A program made the translations under genes and the position numbers. Shown piece by piece: positions 38,136-51,648 of a stretch of 64,000 nt of DNA. Location of the stretch: contig JAQBXT010000002.1 of assembly GCA_027624175.1 (NCBI GenBank), positions 32,596 to 96,595 of the forward strand, read 5' to 3'. The notes below the pieces were generated by a model. That model did not search any database. It was not told the origin of the DNA and worked only from the letters and a program-made list of their open reading frames with translations. Position 1 is the first letter of the stretch. Every line of letters begins with the position of its first letter. This DNA comes from Pseudomonadota bacterium (lineage in GTDB: Bacteria > Pseudomonadota > Gammaproteobacteria > Burkholderiales > SG8-39).

Positions 38136-39169
38136 GCCTCCTCCTTTGCGGGCGCGAAGCGCACCACGCCGTCGTCTCCCATCGCACGCCGCAGCCTCCC
38201 GGCGCGCTCGAGGTAATGCAGGTGGGCGATCGCCTCGCCCATGGCGAAGAACATCTGCTGCGTATCGAGCGGCCGCCGGAAGATCAGTGCCAGCACGTCG
38301 GCGGCGCTGCACGGGGCTTCGCCGCAGGCCTGCAGGAGCTCGGCCAGGCGCACCTCGTGGTGCGCCTCCAGCTGCGCCACGCGCGCGTGCGCGCCGCGAA
38401 ACGGCAGGCCATGCGAGGGCAGCACCAGCACATCGGCTGGCAACTCGCGGTAGCGGCGGATCGAGCTCAGGAAGTAGCCCAGCGGGTCGCCTTCGGGATC
38501 GGTCGGCCAGACACCGACGTGCGTGGATATGGTCGGCAGCAGCATGTCGCCGGAGATGACCAGGCCCAGCGCTTCGCAATAGAGCGAGGCGTGCTCGGGC
38601 GCATGACCGTAGCCCGTGATGACGCGCCAGGCGCGCCCGCCCACGGCGATCGACTCCCCGTCGATGATGCGCCGGTAACTCGTCGGCAGTTCGCCCACCA
38701 GGCGCCGGTACAGGTTGCCGCGCATGCCGAGCTGCCCGAGGCGCGCCTCGCCGAGCCCGTGCGCGCGGAACAGGACGAGCGTCGCCTCCGCCACGAAGCC
38801 GGCGGCGCCCGCGCGTACCGCGTGCGCGGTCAGGTACTCGCCCTGCGTGATCCAGAGCGGCGCCGCGAAGCGCTCGCACAGCCAGCCCGCGTTGCCCGCG
38901 TGATCCGGATGGAAGTGCGTGACGAGGATGCGCCGCACCGTGCGCGCGCCGAGCATCGCGGAAAAGATCTGGTCCCACTGCGCGCGCGTCGGCGCGTCGG
39001 CGAGGCCGGTGTCCACCAGCGTCCAGCCCTCTCCGTCCTCCAGCAGCCACAGGTTGATGTGATCGAGCGAGAACGGCAGCGCCATGCGCAGCCAGTGCAC
39101 GCCCGGCGCGACCTGCCTGACTTCGGCGGGCGCGGGTGCATCGCGGAACGGAAATTCGAGGGAAGACAC
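38111..39169 (-). CDS. MBL-fold metallo-hydrolase
   Basis: WTLVDTGLADAPTRAQWD...RRILVTHFHPDHAGNAGWL. Confidence 0.9.
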   Translation of the reverse strand: MSSLEFPFRDAPAPAEVRQVAPGVHWLRMALPFSLDHINLWLLEDGEGWTLVDTGLADAPTRAQWDQIFSAMLGARTVRRILVTHFHPDHAGNAGWLCERFAAPLWITQGEYLTAHAVRAGAAGFVAEATLVLFRAHGLGEARLGQLGMRGNLYRRLVGELPTSYRRIIDGESIAVGGRAWRVITGYGHAPEHASLYCEALGLVISGDMLLPTISTHVGVWPTDPEGDPLGYFLSSIRRYRELPADVLVLPSHGLPFRGAHARVAQLEAHHEVRLAELLQACGEAPCSAADVLALIFRRPLDTQQMFFAMGEAIAHLHYLERAGRLRRAMGDDGVVRFAPAKEEAWQNAMTT

Positions 39170-39205
39170 GCGGGGAACCTGGGCTAGAATCAACCGCACC
39201 CTACC

Positions 39206-39616
39206 ATGCTGGAAATCGAAAAGGAACGCGCCGACGCGGTGTACTCGATCGGCGAGCTGGCCAGCGAGTTCGACGTCACGCCGCGCGCCATCCGCTTCTA
39301 CGAGACCGAAGGCCTGCTCGCGCCGCGGCGCGAAGGCCAGCGCCGCATCTACTCGCCGCGCGAGCGCACGCGCCTCAAGCTCACGCTGCGCGGCAAGCGC
39401 CTGGGGCTCACGCTGTCGGAAATCCGCGACCTGATCGACATGTACGAACCCGGCCGCGACGCGCGGCCGCAACTGGAGCGCTTCCTCGCCGTGCTGGAGA
39501 CGCACAAGGCGGCGCTCGAGCGCCAGCGCGAGGACATCGCGGCGCAGTACGCCGAGATCGCCGCCTTCGAGAAGCGCGTGCGCAAGCAGCTGGGCGGGGG
39601 GAAGAAGCGCGGTTGA
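39206..39616 (+). CDS. liuR: MerR-family regulator, LiuR-like
   Basis: YSIGELASEFDVTPRAIRFYETEGLLAPRREGQRRIYSPRERTRLKLTLRGKRLGLTLSEIRDLIDMY; first gene of the leucine catabolic cluster. Confidence 0.88.
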   Translation: MLEIEKERADAVYSIGELASEFDVTPRAIRFYETEGLLAPRREGQRRIYSPRERTRLKLTLRGKRLGLTLSEIRDLIDMYEPGRDARPQLERFLAVLETHKAALERQREDIAAQYAEIAAFEKRVRKQLGGGKKRG

Positions 39617-39633
39617 CGTTTACGTAAACGTCA
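39614..39633. promoter_or_regulatory. Perfect 20-bp palindrome, probable LiuR operator
   Basis: TGACGTTTACGTAAACGTCA overlapping the liuR stop codon, upstream of the next CDS. Confidence 0.8.
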
Positions 39634-39648
39634 CGTAGCCTGCCGACG

Positions 39649-40104
39649 ATGCACGCGCAACACACCCAGTTCCAGCCCAAGGATCCGGCCTACGCCGCGC
39701 GCGTGCGCGCCAGTTTCGCGCGCCAGAAGGCGATGAACCTGATCGGCGCCCGCCTGACCGTGGTCGAGCCGGGCTATACCGAGATCGCGCTGGCGTATCG
39801 CGACGACCTCACGCAGCAGAAGGGGTTTGTCCACGGCGGCATCCTCGGCATGATCGCCGACTCGGCCTGCGGCTACGCCGCCTATTCGCTCATGCCGGCG
39901 ACGAGTTCGCTGGTCACGGTCGAGTACAAGATCAACATCCTCGCGCCGGCGCAAGGCGATCTGGTGGCGCGCGGCCAGGTGATCCGCCCGGGGCGCACGC
40001 TGACGGTGACGCGCGGCGAGATTTACATGCCGGACGGCACGCACGTGGCGAGCATGCAGCAGACGCTGATGATGCTCGCCGGCACCCCGAATACTCCGGC
40101 GTAG
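39649..40104 (+). CDS. PaaI-family hotdog thioesterase
   Basis: GFVHGGILGMIADSACGYAAYSLMPATSSLVTVEYKINILAPAQG. Confidence 0.9.
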   Translation: MHAQHTQFQPKDPAYAARVRASFARQKAMNLIGARLTVVEPGYTEIALAYRDDLTQQKGFVHGGILGMIADSACGYAAYSLMPATSSLVTVEYKINILAPAQGDLVARGQVIRPGRTLTVTRGEIYMPDGTHVASMQQTLMMLAGTPNTPA

Positions 40105-40107
40105 CCC

Positions 40108-41259
40108 GTGGAAATCCCCGCCCTGCGCTTCGAGCACGGCGAAACCCTCGACATGCTGCGCGCCAGCGTGCGCGAGTTCGCACGCAAGGAGATCGCGCCG
40201 CGCGCGGCGGAAATCGACCGCGCGAACGAGTTCCCCGCCGACCTGTGGAAGAAGCTCGGCGCGCTCGGGCTGCTCGGCATCACGGCGGAGGAGGAATACG
40301 GCGGCACGATGATGGGGTATCTGGCGCACATCATCGCCATGGAGGAGATTTCGCGCGCCTCGGCGGCGGTGGGGCTGTCCTACGGCGCGCACTCCAACCT
40401 GTGCGTCAACCAGATCCGCAGGAACGGCAGCGAGGCGCAGAAAAAGCAATACCTGCCGAAGCTCGTTTCCGGCGAGCACGTCGGCGCCCTCGCGATGAGC
40501 GAGCCCGGCGCGGGCTCGGACGTGGTGGGCATGCGCCTGCGCGCGGAACGCCGTGGTGATCGCTATGTCCTGAATGGCAACAAGATGTGGATCACCAATG
40601 GCCCGGACGCCAACGTGCTCGTGATCTACGGCAAGACGAGCGACCAGGGGCTCAGCGCGTTCCTCGTCGAGAAGGGCATGAAGGGCTTTTCCACGGCGCA
40701 GAAGCTCGACAAGCTCGGCATGCGCGGCTCGAACACCTGCGAACTGGTGTTTCGCGACTGCGAGGTGCCGGCGCAAAACGTCCTTGGCCAGGACGGCCAC
40801 GGCGTGAAGGTGCTGATGAGCGGCCTCGACTACGAGCGTGCGGTGCTCGCGGGCGGGGCCCTGGGTGTGATGGCCGCCTGCCTCGACGTAGTGGTGCCCT
40901 ACGTGCACGAGAGAAAGCAGTTCGGCCAGCCGATCGGCGAGTTCCAGCTCATGCAGGGCAAGCTCGCCGACATGTACACCACGTTTTCCGCCTGCCGCGC
41001 TTACGTGTATGCGGTAGGCCAGGCCCTGGATCGCGGCGAAACCACACGCAAGGATGCGGCCGGCGCGATCCTCTACGCCGCGGAGAAGGCCACCTGGATG
41101 GCGGGTGAGGCGATCCAGGCGCTGGGGGGCATGGGCTACATCAACGAGTCGCCCACCGGGCGCCTGTGGCGCGACGCCAAGCTCTACGAGATCGGCGCCG
41201 GCACCTCGGAAATCCGGCGCTGGCTGATCGGACGCGAACTTTTTTCGGAGACCGCCTGA
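40108..41259 (+). CDS. ivd: Isovaleryl-CoA dehydrogenase
   Basis: ACAD family, [54 protein letters not shown]; in Liu cluster. Confidence 0.9.
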   Translation: MEIPALRFEHGETLDMLRASVREFARKEIAPRAAEIDRANEFPADLWKKLGALGLLGITAEEEYGGTMMGYLAHIIAMEEISRASAAVGLSYGAHSNLCVNQIRRNGSEAQKKQYLPKLVSGEHVGALAMSEPGAGSDVVGMRLRAERRGDRYVLNGNKMWITNGPDANVLVIYGKTSDQGLSAFLVEKGMKGFSTAQKLDKLGMRGSNTCELVFRDCEVPAQNVLGQDGHGVKVLMSGLDYERAVLAGGALGVMAACLDVVVPYVHERKQFGQPIGEFQLMQGKLADMYTTFSACRAYVYAVGQALDRGETTRKDAAGAILYAAEKATWMAGEAIQALGGMGYINESPTGRLWRDAKLYEIGAGTSEIRRWLIGRELFSETA

Positions 41260-42440
<1,181 letters not shown>

Positions 42441-42444
<4 letters not shown>

Positions 42445-42848
42445 GCAAGGCGAGCAAGCGCGCGCTGCAGCAACTGTTGAGCAAGGCGCGGTTCGTCGGC
42501 GGCTACGGCATGCGCCTGGTTGCGGTGGACGACAAGGCCTGCACCATTGCGATGCCTTTTCGCCGGTCGCTCGAGCGCCCGGGCGGCACGGTGAACGGCC
42601 CCGCCTTCATGGCGGCCGCGGACTGTGCCATGTGGCTCGCGATCAAGCGCCATATCGGCGTGGAGCACGACGCGGTCACCTCCGAGCTCAACACTGCGTT
42701 CCTCAACGCGGCGCGGCGCCAGACGGTGTATTGCACCGCGCGCGTGCTGAAAATGGGCAAGCGCATCATCTACGGCACCGCCGAATGCCACGACGGCAAG
42801 GGGCGGTTGTTCACGCACCACACCGTGACCTACGCGCGCGTCACCTGA
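42441..42848 (+). CDS. Second hotdog-fold thioesterase
   Basis: [52 protein letters not shown] start overlapping thiolase stop. Confidence 0.82.
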
Positions 42849-42849
42849 G

Positions 42850-43983
42850 ATGAGCCTCGCCTCCCACCACGAGCAGCTGCGCGACGCGGTGCGCCGCTAC
42901 GCCGCCGAACAGCTCGCGCCCAACGCGCCCGCCTGGGATCGCGACAAACATTTCCCGCGCGAGCAGCTCAAGGGCCTGGCGGAAATGGGGCTGATGGGCG
43001 TGGCAATTCCCGAGGCGTGGGACGGCGCGGGCATGGACTACACGGCGCTGGCCATCGCCTGCGAAGAGATCTCGGCAGGCGACGGCTCGACCTGCACCAT
43101 CGTCATGGTCACCAACCTGGTGGCCAACATCCTGCAGGGCTACGGCAGCAAGGCGCAGAAGGAGGCGTTCCTGCGCCCGGTGGCCAAAGGCACCATGTTT
43201 GGCGCCTTCCTGCTGACCGAACCGCAGGGCGGCTCCGACGCCGCGGCGATCACCATGCGCGCCGAGAAGAACGGCGCGCATTACGTGCTGAACGGGGTGA
43301 AGCAGTTCATCACTTCGGGCAAGACCGCCGAACTGGCGGTGGTATTCGCCGTCACCGACAAGGCGGCCGGCAAGAAGGGCATCAGCGCCTTCGTCGTGCC
43401 GACCGCCACGCCCGGCTACACGGTGGCGCGGATCGAGGACAAGACCGGCCAGCGCGCTTCCGATACGGCGCAGATCGTGCTCGAGAACTGCAAGGTTCCC
43501 GCCGCCAACCGGCTCGCCGAGGAGGGCGTGGGCTATCGCATCGCGCTGGCGAACCTCGAATCGGGGCGCATCAATGTCGCGGCGCAAGCCACCGGCATGG
43601 CGCGCACCGCCTTCGAGGCTGCGCTCGCCTACGCGCAGGAGCGCAAGAGCATGGGCAAGACGCTGTTCGAGCACCAGGCGGTGAACTTTCGCCTGGCCGA
43701 CATGGCCACGCAGATCGAAGCCGCGCGTCAGCTGTACCTGCACGCCGGCCGGCTGCGCGATGCGGGCCAGCCCTGCCTGAAGGAGGCGTCGATGGCGAAA
43801 CTGTTCGCCTCCGAGATGGCCGAGAAGGTCTGCTCGGATGCGATGCAGATCCACGGCGGCTACGGCTACGTGGCGGATTTCCCGGTGGAGCGCATCTGGC
43901 GCGACGTGCGCGTGTGCAAGATCTACGAAGGCGCGAGCGACATCCAGCGCCTGGTGATCGGCAGGTCCCTGGGAAGCGGCTGA
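42850..43983 (+). CDS. Acyl-CoA dehydrogenase
   Basis: [73 protein letters not shown]. Confidence 0.93.
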   Translation: MSLASHHEQLRDAVRRYAAEQLAPNAPAWDRDKHFPREQLKGLAEMGLMGVAIPEAWDGAGMDYTALAIACEEISAGDGSTCTIVMVTNLVANILQGYGSKAQKEAFLRPVAKGTMFGAFLLTEPQGGSDAAAITMRAEKNGAHYVLNGVKQFITSGKTAELAVVFAVTDKAAGKKGISAFVVPTATPGYTVARIEDKTGQRASDTAQIVLENCKVPAANRLAEEGVGYRIALANLESGRINVAAQATGMARTAFEAALAYAQERKSMGKTLFEHQAVNFRLADMATQIEAARQLYLHAGRLRDAGQPCLKEASMAKLFASEMAEKVCSDAMQIHGGYGYVADFPVERIWRDVRVCKIYEGASDIQRLVIGRSLGSG

Positions 43984-45569
43984 TGCCGGTGATCAAGACG
44001 CAGCTCAATCCCAGGTCGGAAGAGTTCCGTGCCAACGCCGCGCGCATGCAGAAGCTGGTCGCCGACCTGCGCGGCAAGGTGGCGCAGGCCGCCGCGGGCG
44101 GGCCGGAGGAAGCTCGCGCCAAGCACGCCGCGCGCGGCAAGCTCCTGCCGCGCGAGCGGGTGCGCACGCTGCTCGATCCCGGCGCGCCGTTCCTGGAAGT
44201 CGGCCAGCTGGCGGCCTACGGCATGTACGGTGGCGACGTGCATTCGGGGTCGATGATCTGCGGCGTGGGCCGCGTCTCGGGGCGCGAATGCGTGATCGTC
44301 GCCAATGACGCCACCATCAAGGGCGGCACCTACTACCCGATGACGGTGAAAAAGCACCTGCGCGCGCAGGAGATCGCGGCGCAAAACCGCCTGCCCTGCA
44401 TCTACCTGGTGGATTCGGGCGGCGGCTTCCTCCCCGAGCAGGACAACGTGTTTCCCGACCGCGAGCATTTCGGGCGCATCTTCTTCAACATCGCCAACAT
44501 GTCCGCCGCGGCGATCCCGCAGATCGCCGTGGTGATGGGCTCTTGCACCGCGGGCGGCGCCTACGTGCCCGCGATGTCGGACGAGTCGATCATCGTCAAG
44601 GGCCAGGGCACCATCTTCCTGGGCGGCCCGCCGCTGGTGAAGGCGGCGACCGGCGAAGTGGTGACGCCGGAGGAGCTCGGCGGCGCGGAGGTGCACACCA
44701 GGGTGTCCGGCGTAGCCGACCATTACGCGCAGAACGACGCGCACGCGCTCGTCATCTGCCGCCGCATCGTCGCCAACCTGAATTACCGCAAACAGGTGTC
44801 CATGGACCTGCGCGCGCCGCGCGCGCCACTGTACCCCGCCGAGGAAATCTACGGCGTGATTCCGGCCGAAGTGCGCAAGCCCTACGATGTGCGCGAGGTG
44901 ATCGCGCGCATCGTCGACGGCTCGGAGCTGGACGAGTTCAAGCAGAACTACGGCACCACGCTGGTCACCGGGTTCGCGCACCTGCACGGCTACCCGGTGG
45001 CGATCCTCGGCAACAACGGCATCCTGTACTCCGAGAGCTCGCTCAAGGCGGCGCACTTCATCGAGCTCGCGAGCCAGCGCGGCATCCCGCTCCTCTTTCT
45101 GCAGAACATCGCCGGCTACATGGTGGGGAAGAAGTACGAAGCTGGCGGCATCGCCAAGGACGGGGCGAAGATGGTGACCGCGGTGGCCACCGCCCGCGTG
45201 CCGAAGTTCACCATGATCCTCGGCGGATCCTTCGGCGCGGGCAACTACGGCATGTGCGGCCGCGCCTACTCGCCGCGTTTTCTCTGGATGTGGCCCAACG
45301 CACGCATCTCGATCATGGGCGGGGAGCAGGCGGCGAGCGTGCTCGCCACGGTGCGCGGGGAATTCAAGTCCAAGGCGGACGAAGAGGTCTTCATGGCGCC
45401 GATCCGCGAGCAGTACGAGCGCCAGGGCCATCCCTATTACTCCAGCGCGCGCCTGTGGGACGACGGCGTGGTGGATCCGGCCGACACGCGGCGCCTGCTG
45501 GCCCTCGCCCTGTCCGCTTCGCTCAACGCGCCGGTCGAAGAAACGAAGTTCGGCGTGTTCCGGATGTAG
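43983..45569 (+). CDS. liuB: Methylcrotonoyl-CoA carboxylase, carboxyltransferase subunit
   Basis: [86 protein letters not shown]. Confidence 0.94.
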   Translation: MPVIKTQLNPRSEEFRANAARMQKLVADLRGKVAQAAAGGPEEARAKHAARGKLLPRERVRTLLDPGAPFLEVGQLAAYGMYGGDVHSGSMICGVGRVSGRECVIVANDATIKGGTYYPMTVKKHLRAQEIAAQNRLPCIYLVDSGGGFLPEQDNVFPDREHFGRIFFNIANMSAAAIPQIAVVMGSCTAGGAYVPAMSDESIIVKGQGTIFLGGPPLVKAATGEVVTPEELGGAEVHTRVSGVADHYAQNDAHALVICRRIVANLNYRKQVSMDLRAPRAPLYPAEEIYGVIPAEVRKPYDVREVIARIVDGSELDEFKQNYGTTLVTGFAHLHGYPVAILGNNGILYSESSLKAAHFIELASQRGIPLLFLQNIAGYMVGKKYEAGGIAKDGAKMVTAVATARVPKFTMILGGSFGAGNYGMCGRAYSPRFLWMWPNARISIMGGEQAASVLATVRGEFKSKADEEVFMAPIREQYERQGHPYYSSARLWDDGVVDPADTRRLLALALSASLNAPVEETKFGVFRM

Positions 45570-45574
45570 CCGGC

Positions 45575-46344
45575 ATGCTCAAACTCCAAAAAAGCGGCGG
45601 CGTGGCACGGGTGACGCTCGACCGGCCGGAGATCCGCAATGCCTTCGACGATGCGCTGATTGCTGCGCTGACCAAGGCTCTGCGCGAACTCGACGCCGAC
45701 GACAAGGTGCGAGCGGTCGTGCTGGCGGGCAACGGCCCGGCATTTTGCGCCGGAGGCGACCTCAACTGGATGAAGCGCATGGCCGGCTACGGCTACGACC
45801 AGAACCTGTCGGATGCGCAGGCGCTCGCGGACTTGATGAAAACGATCGATCGCATGCGCAAGCCGACGATTGCGCGCGTCCACGGCCCGGCGTACGCGGG
45901 CGGCGTGGGCCTGGTTGCCGCCTGCGACATCGCCGTCGGCGTGCCGGAAGCGAAGTTCTGCCTGTCCGAGGCCAAGATCGGGCTTTCGCCGGCGACCATC
46001 AGTCCTTACGTAGTAAGGGCGATGGGTGAGCGGATGGCGCGGCGGTATTTTTTGAGCGCGGAAGTCTTCGACGGGATCGAGGCGCATCGCATTGGGTTGT
46101 TGTCGCATGTCTCGCCGTCCGAAAAACTGGACGGCGAGATCGATGAAATTCTAAGAAACCTCATGGCGGGCGGGCCGCAGTCGATGGCGAAGATCAAGGA
46201 CCTGATCCGCTTCGTCGCTTCCGGCACCGTGGACGACGCCATGATCGCCGACACCGCCAAGCGCATCGCCGAGATCCGCGCCACGCCCGAAGGCAAGGAA
46301 GGCGTCGCGTCGTTCCTCGAGAAGCGCAAGCCTTCGTGGCACAA

Positions 46345-46348
<4 letters not shown>
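45575..46348 (+). CDS. liuC: Enoyl-CoA hydratase, probable methylglutaconyl-CoA hydratase
   Basis: VTLDRPEIRNAFDDALIAALTKAL...AGNGPAFCAGGDLNWMKRM. Confidence 0.9.
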
Positions 46349-48336
<1,988 letters not shown>

Positions 48337-48338
48337 CC

Positions 48339-49256
48339 ATGGCCGCTCTGCCGAAGAAGGTGCGCATCGTGGAAGTTGGCCCGCGCGATGGTCTGCAGAA
48401 CGAGAAGGCGGAGGTGCCGACGAAAGTGAAGCTCGAGCTGATCGGGCGCCTCGCCGACGCGGGCCTGCGGGCGATCGAGGCCACGGCCTTCGTGTCGCCG
48501 AAATGGATCCCGCAGATGGCCGACCACACCGAGGTGCTGGAGGGCATCAGGAGGAAACCCGGCGTGTCCTACCCGGTGCTCACGCCCAACCTGAAAGGCT
48601 TTCAGGCTGCGCTGGCCGCCGGGGCGACCGAGGTCGCGATCTTCGGCGCCGCCTCCGAGGCGTTCTCGAAGAAGAACATCAATTGCTCGATCGCGGAGAG
48701 CCTGGAACGCTTCCGGCCGGTGGCCGAGGCTGCGCGTGCCGCCAAGGTGAAGCTGCGCGGCTACATCTCCTGCGTCCTGGGCTGTCCTTATGAAGGCGAC
48801 GTGGCGCCGGAGAAAGTGGCGGAAGTCGCGCGGGCGCTCTACGACCTGGGCTGCTACGAGGTGTCGCTCGGCGACACCATCGGCACCGGCACGCCTGGCA
48901 AGACGAAGGCGATGCTCGAGGCCTGCGCGCGCCGCGTGCCGGTAGAGCGCCTGGCCGGCCACTACCACGACACCTACGGCCAAGCGCTCGCCAACATCTA
49001 TGCCTCGATGGAACTCGGCGTGGCGACGTTCGATTCCTCCGTCGCCGGCTTGGGGGGCTGCCCCTATGCCAAGGGCGCTTCCGGCAACGTGGCGACCGAG
49101 GACGTGGTCTACATGCTGGACGGACTGGGCATTGAAACAGGCGTCGACCTCGGGAAACTGGTCGACACCGGGCAATGGATTTGCGGCGTGATCGGCAAGG
49201 AGCCGCAGTCCAAGGCGGGCAAGGCGATCGCCGCCAAGAGAACGAAAGCCGCTTGA
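48339..49256 (+). CDS. liuE: Hydroxymethylglutaryl-CoA lyase
   Basis: [61 protein letters not shown]. Confidence 0.95.
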   Translation: MAALPKKVRIVEVGPRDGLQNEKAEVPTKVKLELIGRLADAGLRAIEATAFVSPKWIPQMADHTEVLEGIRRKPGVSYPVLTPNLKGFQAALAAGATEVAIFGAASEAFSKKNINCSIAESLERFRPVAEAARAAKVKLRGYISCVLGCPYEGDVAPEKVAEVARALYDLGCYEVSLGDTIGTGTPGKTKAMLEACARRVPVERLAGHYHDTYGQALANIYASMELGVATFDSSVAGLGGCPYAKGASGNVATEDVVYMLDGLGIETGVDLGKLVDTGQWICGVIGKEPQSKAGKAIAAKRTKAA

Positions 49257-49429
49257 TCGCTTCGCCCTGCAACAAGGTGTGCGTGATGGGCGCCGGGCAG
49301 CGCTACTGCCTCGGCTGCCAGCGAACCCTGGAGGAGATTACGCGCTGGAGCCAGCTGAGCGACACGGAACGCGACGCGGTGCTGCGCCAGCTGGCGGCGC
49401 GCAAGGAGGAGCAGGCATGCGCCAAGTGA
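49253..49429 (+). CDS. DUF1289 protein
   Basis: [47 protein letters not shown] start overlapping liuE stop. Confidence 0.85.
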   Translation: MIASPCNKVCVMGAGQRYCLGCQRTLEEITRWSQLSDTERDAVLRQLAARKEEQACAK

Positions 49430-50043
49430 CCTTGTACTTCGATTTTGTCTCGCCCTTCTCCTACATCGCGTTCAAGCGATTGCACGAGTTGCCGCGCAGC
49501 CATGCGGTGGAGCTGAAGCCAGTGCTGTTCGCCGCGCTGCTCAATCATTTCGGGCAGAAAGGTCCCGCCGAGATCGCCGGGAAGCGGCGCTGGACCTACC
49601 GCTGGTGCACCTGGTGGGCGCAGAGCCTGGGGATTCCGTTCCGCTTCCCGGCCGCCCACCCGTTCAATCCCCTGCACCACCTGCGCCTGGCGATCGCGGC
49701 CGGCACCACGCCGCAAAATGTGGGACGGATCTTCGATGCGATCTGGACCACTGGTGCCGAGGCCTCAGACCCCGGGGCGTTGAAGGCGCTGGCACTGGCG
49801 CTGGGCGTCGACGACGCACGCCTGGCCGCGACGGAAGTCAAAGACGCCCTGCGGAAGAATACCGAGGACGCGATCGCGCGCGGCGTGTTCGGCGTGCCGA
49901 CCTACGAGGTGGAGGGCGAACTGTTCTGGGGCGCCGATTCCATCGGCTTTCTCAACGCGTTCCTCGCCGATCCGGCCGTGCTGAACAACGAGGAAATGCG
50001 CCGCGCCGACGGCTTGCCCGTCGGCGCGGCGCGCAAGGCCTAG
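49417..50043 (+). CDS. 2-hydroxychromene-2-carboxylate isomerase/DsbA-family oxidoreductase
   Basis: [22 protein letters not shown]...FGVPTYEVEGELFWGADSIGFL. Confidence 0.9.
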   Translation: MRQVTLYFDFVSPFSYIAFKRLHELPRSHAVELKPVLFAALLNHFGQKGPAEIAGKRRWTYRWCTWWAQSLGIPFRFPAAHPFNPLHHLRLAIAAGTTPQNVGRIFDAIWTTGAEASDPGALKALALALGVDDARLAATEVKDALRKNTEDAIARGVFGVPTYEVEGELFWGADSIGFLNAFLADPAVLNNEEMRRADGLPVGAARKA

Positions 50044-50044
50044 C

Positions 50045-50860
50045 TCAGAACTCGACCTTTTCACCGGGCTGCATAACGATCACCCGGGTCCGCGAATTGC
50101 CGAGGGCCCTGCTGTATTCCTCGGGCGTACCGGCAAGTATCGGGAAGGTGCCGTAGTGCATCGGGACGACAAAGCGTGCCTTGAAGTAGCGGTTGGTGGC
50201 GAGCGCCGCGTCCTCCGGGCCCATCGTGAAATGGCCCCCGATCGGCAACAGCAACAGGTCGGGCTTGTAGAGCTCGCCGATCAGCGCCATGTCGCCGAAG
50301 ATTCCAGTGTCGCCGGCGTGGTAAATCTTGAAACCGTTCTCCATCTCGATGACGTAGCCGACCGGCTCGCCGCCAAAGTGCGTCTCGTTCTTCCCGGTCG
50401 CCGGATTCTTTCACACCAACTCAGATGCATGTTCGGCGTGGGTCGCCGTGATCTTCACGCCTTGCGGGCCGAACGGCATGATGGTGCCGCCCTTGCCAAA
50501 GCGCGGCGCCAGCTTCGCCGGAAGGATATCGAGCGTGACCACCGTGTTGCCCAATCCGGAGGCCGTGTGCACCGGCGCGTCGTGCATTTTCGCCAGGTCC
50601 GGCGCGTCGGCGAAGTGATCGAAGTGCGCGTGCGTGACCAGGATCAGGTCCACCTTGCCGACCGAATGCAGTTCCTTGAACTGGGCCGGCGTCTTCGGGT
50701 TGGTCCGCATCCAAGGATCGATCATGATCACCTTGCCGCCCGGCGTGGTGATGCGGAACGCCGCCTGGCCAAGCCACAGCACCTCGGTCTTGCCCGACTG
50801 GGCAAAGGCCGCCCCGGTGACCGTGGCCAGCAGTAGAGCAAACAGGAACTTCTTCATCAT
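50045..50860 (-). pseudogene. UPF0173-like metal-dependent hydrolase interrupted by one in-frame UGA (50411-50413)
   Basis: Both halves lie in one frame: GKTEVLWLGQAAFRITTPGGKVIMIDPWM...VTHAHFDHFADAPD...[50 protein letters not shown]...PIGGHFTMGPEDAA. Confidence 0.85.
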
Positions 50861-50869
50861 CTCCTCCCT

Positions 50870-50940
50870 GGGTTGTACGCGGGCGTATCGTCCATCACCT
50901 TGCCGTCATTCGGCAAGCCCCACGGCAATGGCAGGCTGGA
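50870..50940 (-). pseudogene. C-terminal tail remnant of an acyl-CoA/phenylacetate-CoA ligase paralogue
   Basis: Minus-strand frame PWGLPNDGKVMDDTPAY resembles the intact ligase C-terminus GTLPNDGKVIEDARKYG*; 23/24-bp DNA match. Confidence 0.6.
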
Positions 50941-50993
50941 CGGGAATAGAGTCGGAGCGCGCCTGTTTACCTGACCAACAACAGGAGAACACC

Positions 50994-51638
50994 ATGAGCA
51001 CACGACTTGTCGCAGTTCTTATCCTTTTCTCCGGCCTGGTCGCGGGCGCACATGCGCAGCAGGGCAGCGTGTCGTTCTTCGTTACCAGCGCCGGGCCCGG
51101 CAATGGCGCCGACCTCGGCGGCCTGGCCGGCGCCGACAAGCATTGCCAGGCGCTCGCCCGGGCGGCCGGTTCGAAGAAGACCTGGCATGCCTACCTCAGC
51201 ACCAGCGAAGGCGGCGGCGGGAAGGCCGTCAACGCGCGCGATCGCATCGGCAAGGGCCCCAGGCGGAACGCAAAGGGCGCCGTGATCGCGAAGGATCTGG
51301 GCGACCTGCACGCGAACCCGAACATCAACAAGCAGACCGCGCTCACCGAGAAGGGCGAGCCGGTGAATGGGCGTGGCGATTCACCGAACATGCACGACAT
51401 CCTCACCGGCACGCAAGCCGACGGCAAAGCGTTCCCGGCGGGGGACGACAAGACCTGCGGCAACTGGACCAAGAGCGGCGACGGATCCGCGGTCCTCGGC
51501 CATCACGACCGCATGGGCCTGCGCGACGACGATGCCTCGAAGTCCTGGAATTCCTCGCATGGCTCGCGCGGCTGCAGCCAGGACGCGCTGCGCGGCACCG
51601 GCGGGAACGGACTGCTGTACTGCTTCGCCGCCGACTGA
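50994..51638 (+). CDS. Secreted lectin-like/endostatin-fold-like protein, function unknown
   Basis: Signal peptide MSTRLVAVLILFSGLVAGAHAQ; VSFFVTSAGPGNGADLGGLAGADKHCQALARAAGSKKTWHAYLST...CSQDALRGTGGNGLLYCFA. Confidence 0.7.
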   Translation: MSTRLVAVLILFSGLVAGAHAQQGSVSFFVTSAGPGNGADLGGLAGADKHCQALARAAGSKKTWHAYLSTSEGGGGKAVNARDRIGKGPRRNAKGAVIAKDLGDLHANPNINKQTALTEKGEPVNGRGDSPNMHDILTGTQADGKAFPAGDDKTCGNWTKSGDGSAVLGHHDRMGLRDDDASKSWNSSHGSRGCSQDALRGTGGNGLLYCFAAD

Positions 51639-51648
51639 GCGACCGGCC

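Noticed and set aside
50411-50413. Selenocysteine decoding of the UGA
   Set aside because: No Cys is expected at this position in the family as recalled (Trp instead), no SECIS-like element was evident, and no sel genes are in the window; nonsense change or base error is simpler.
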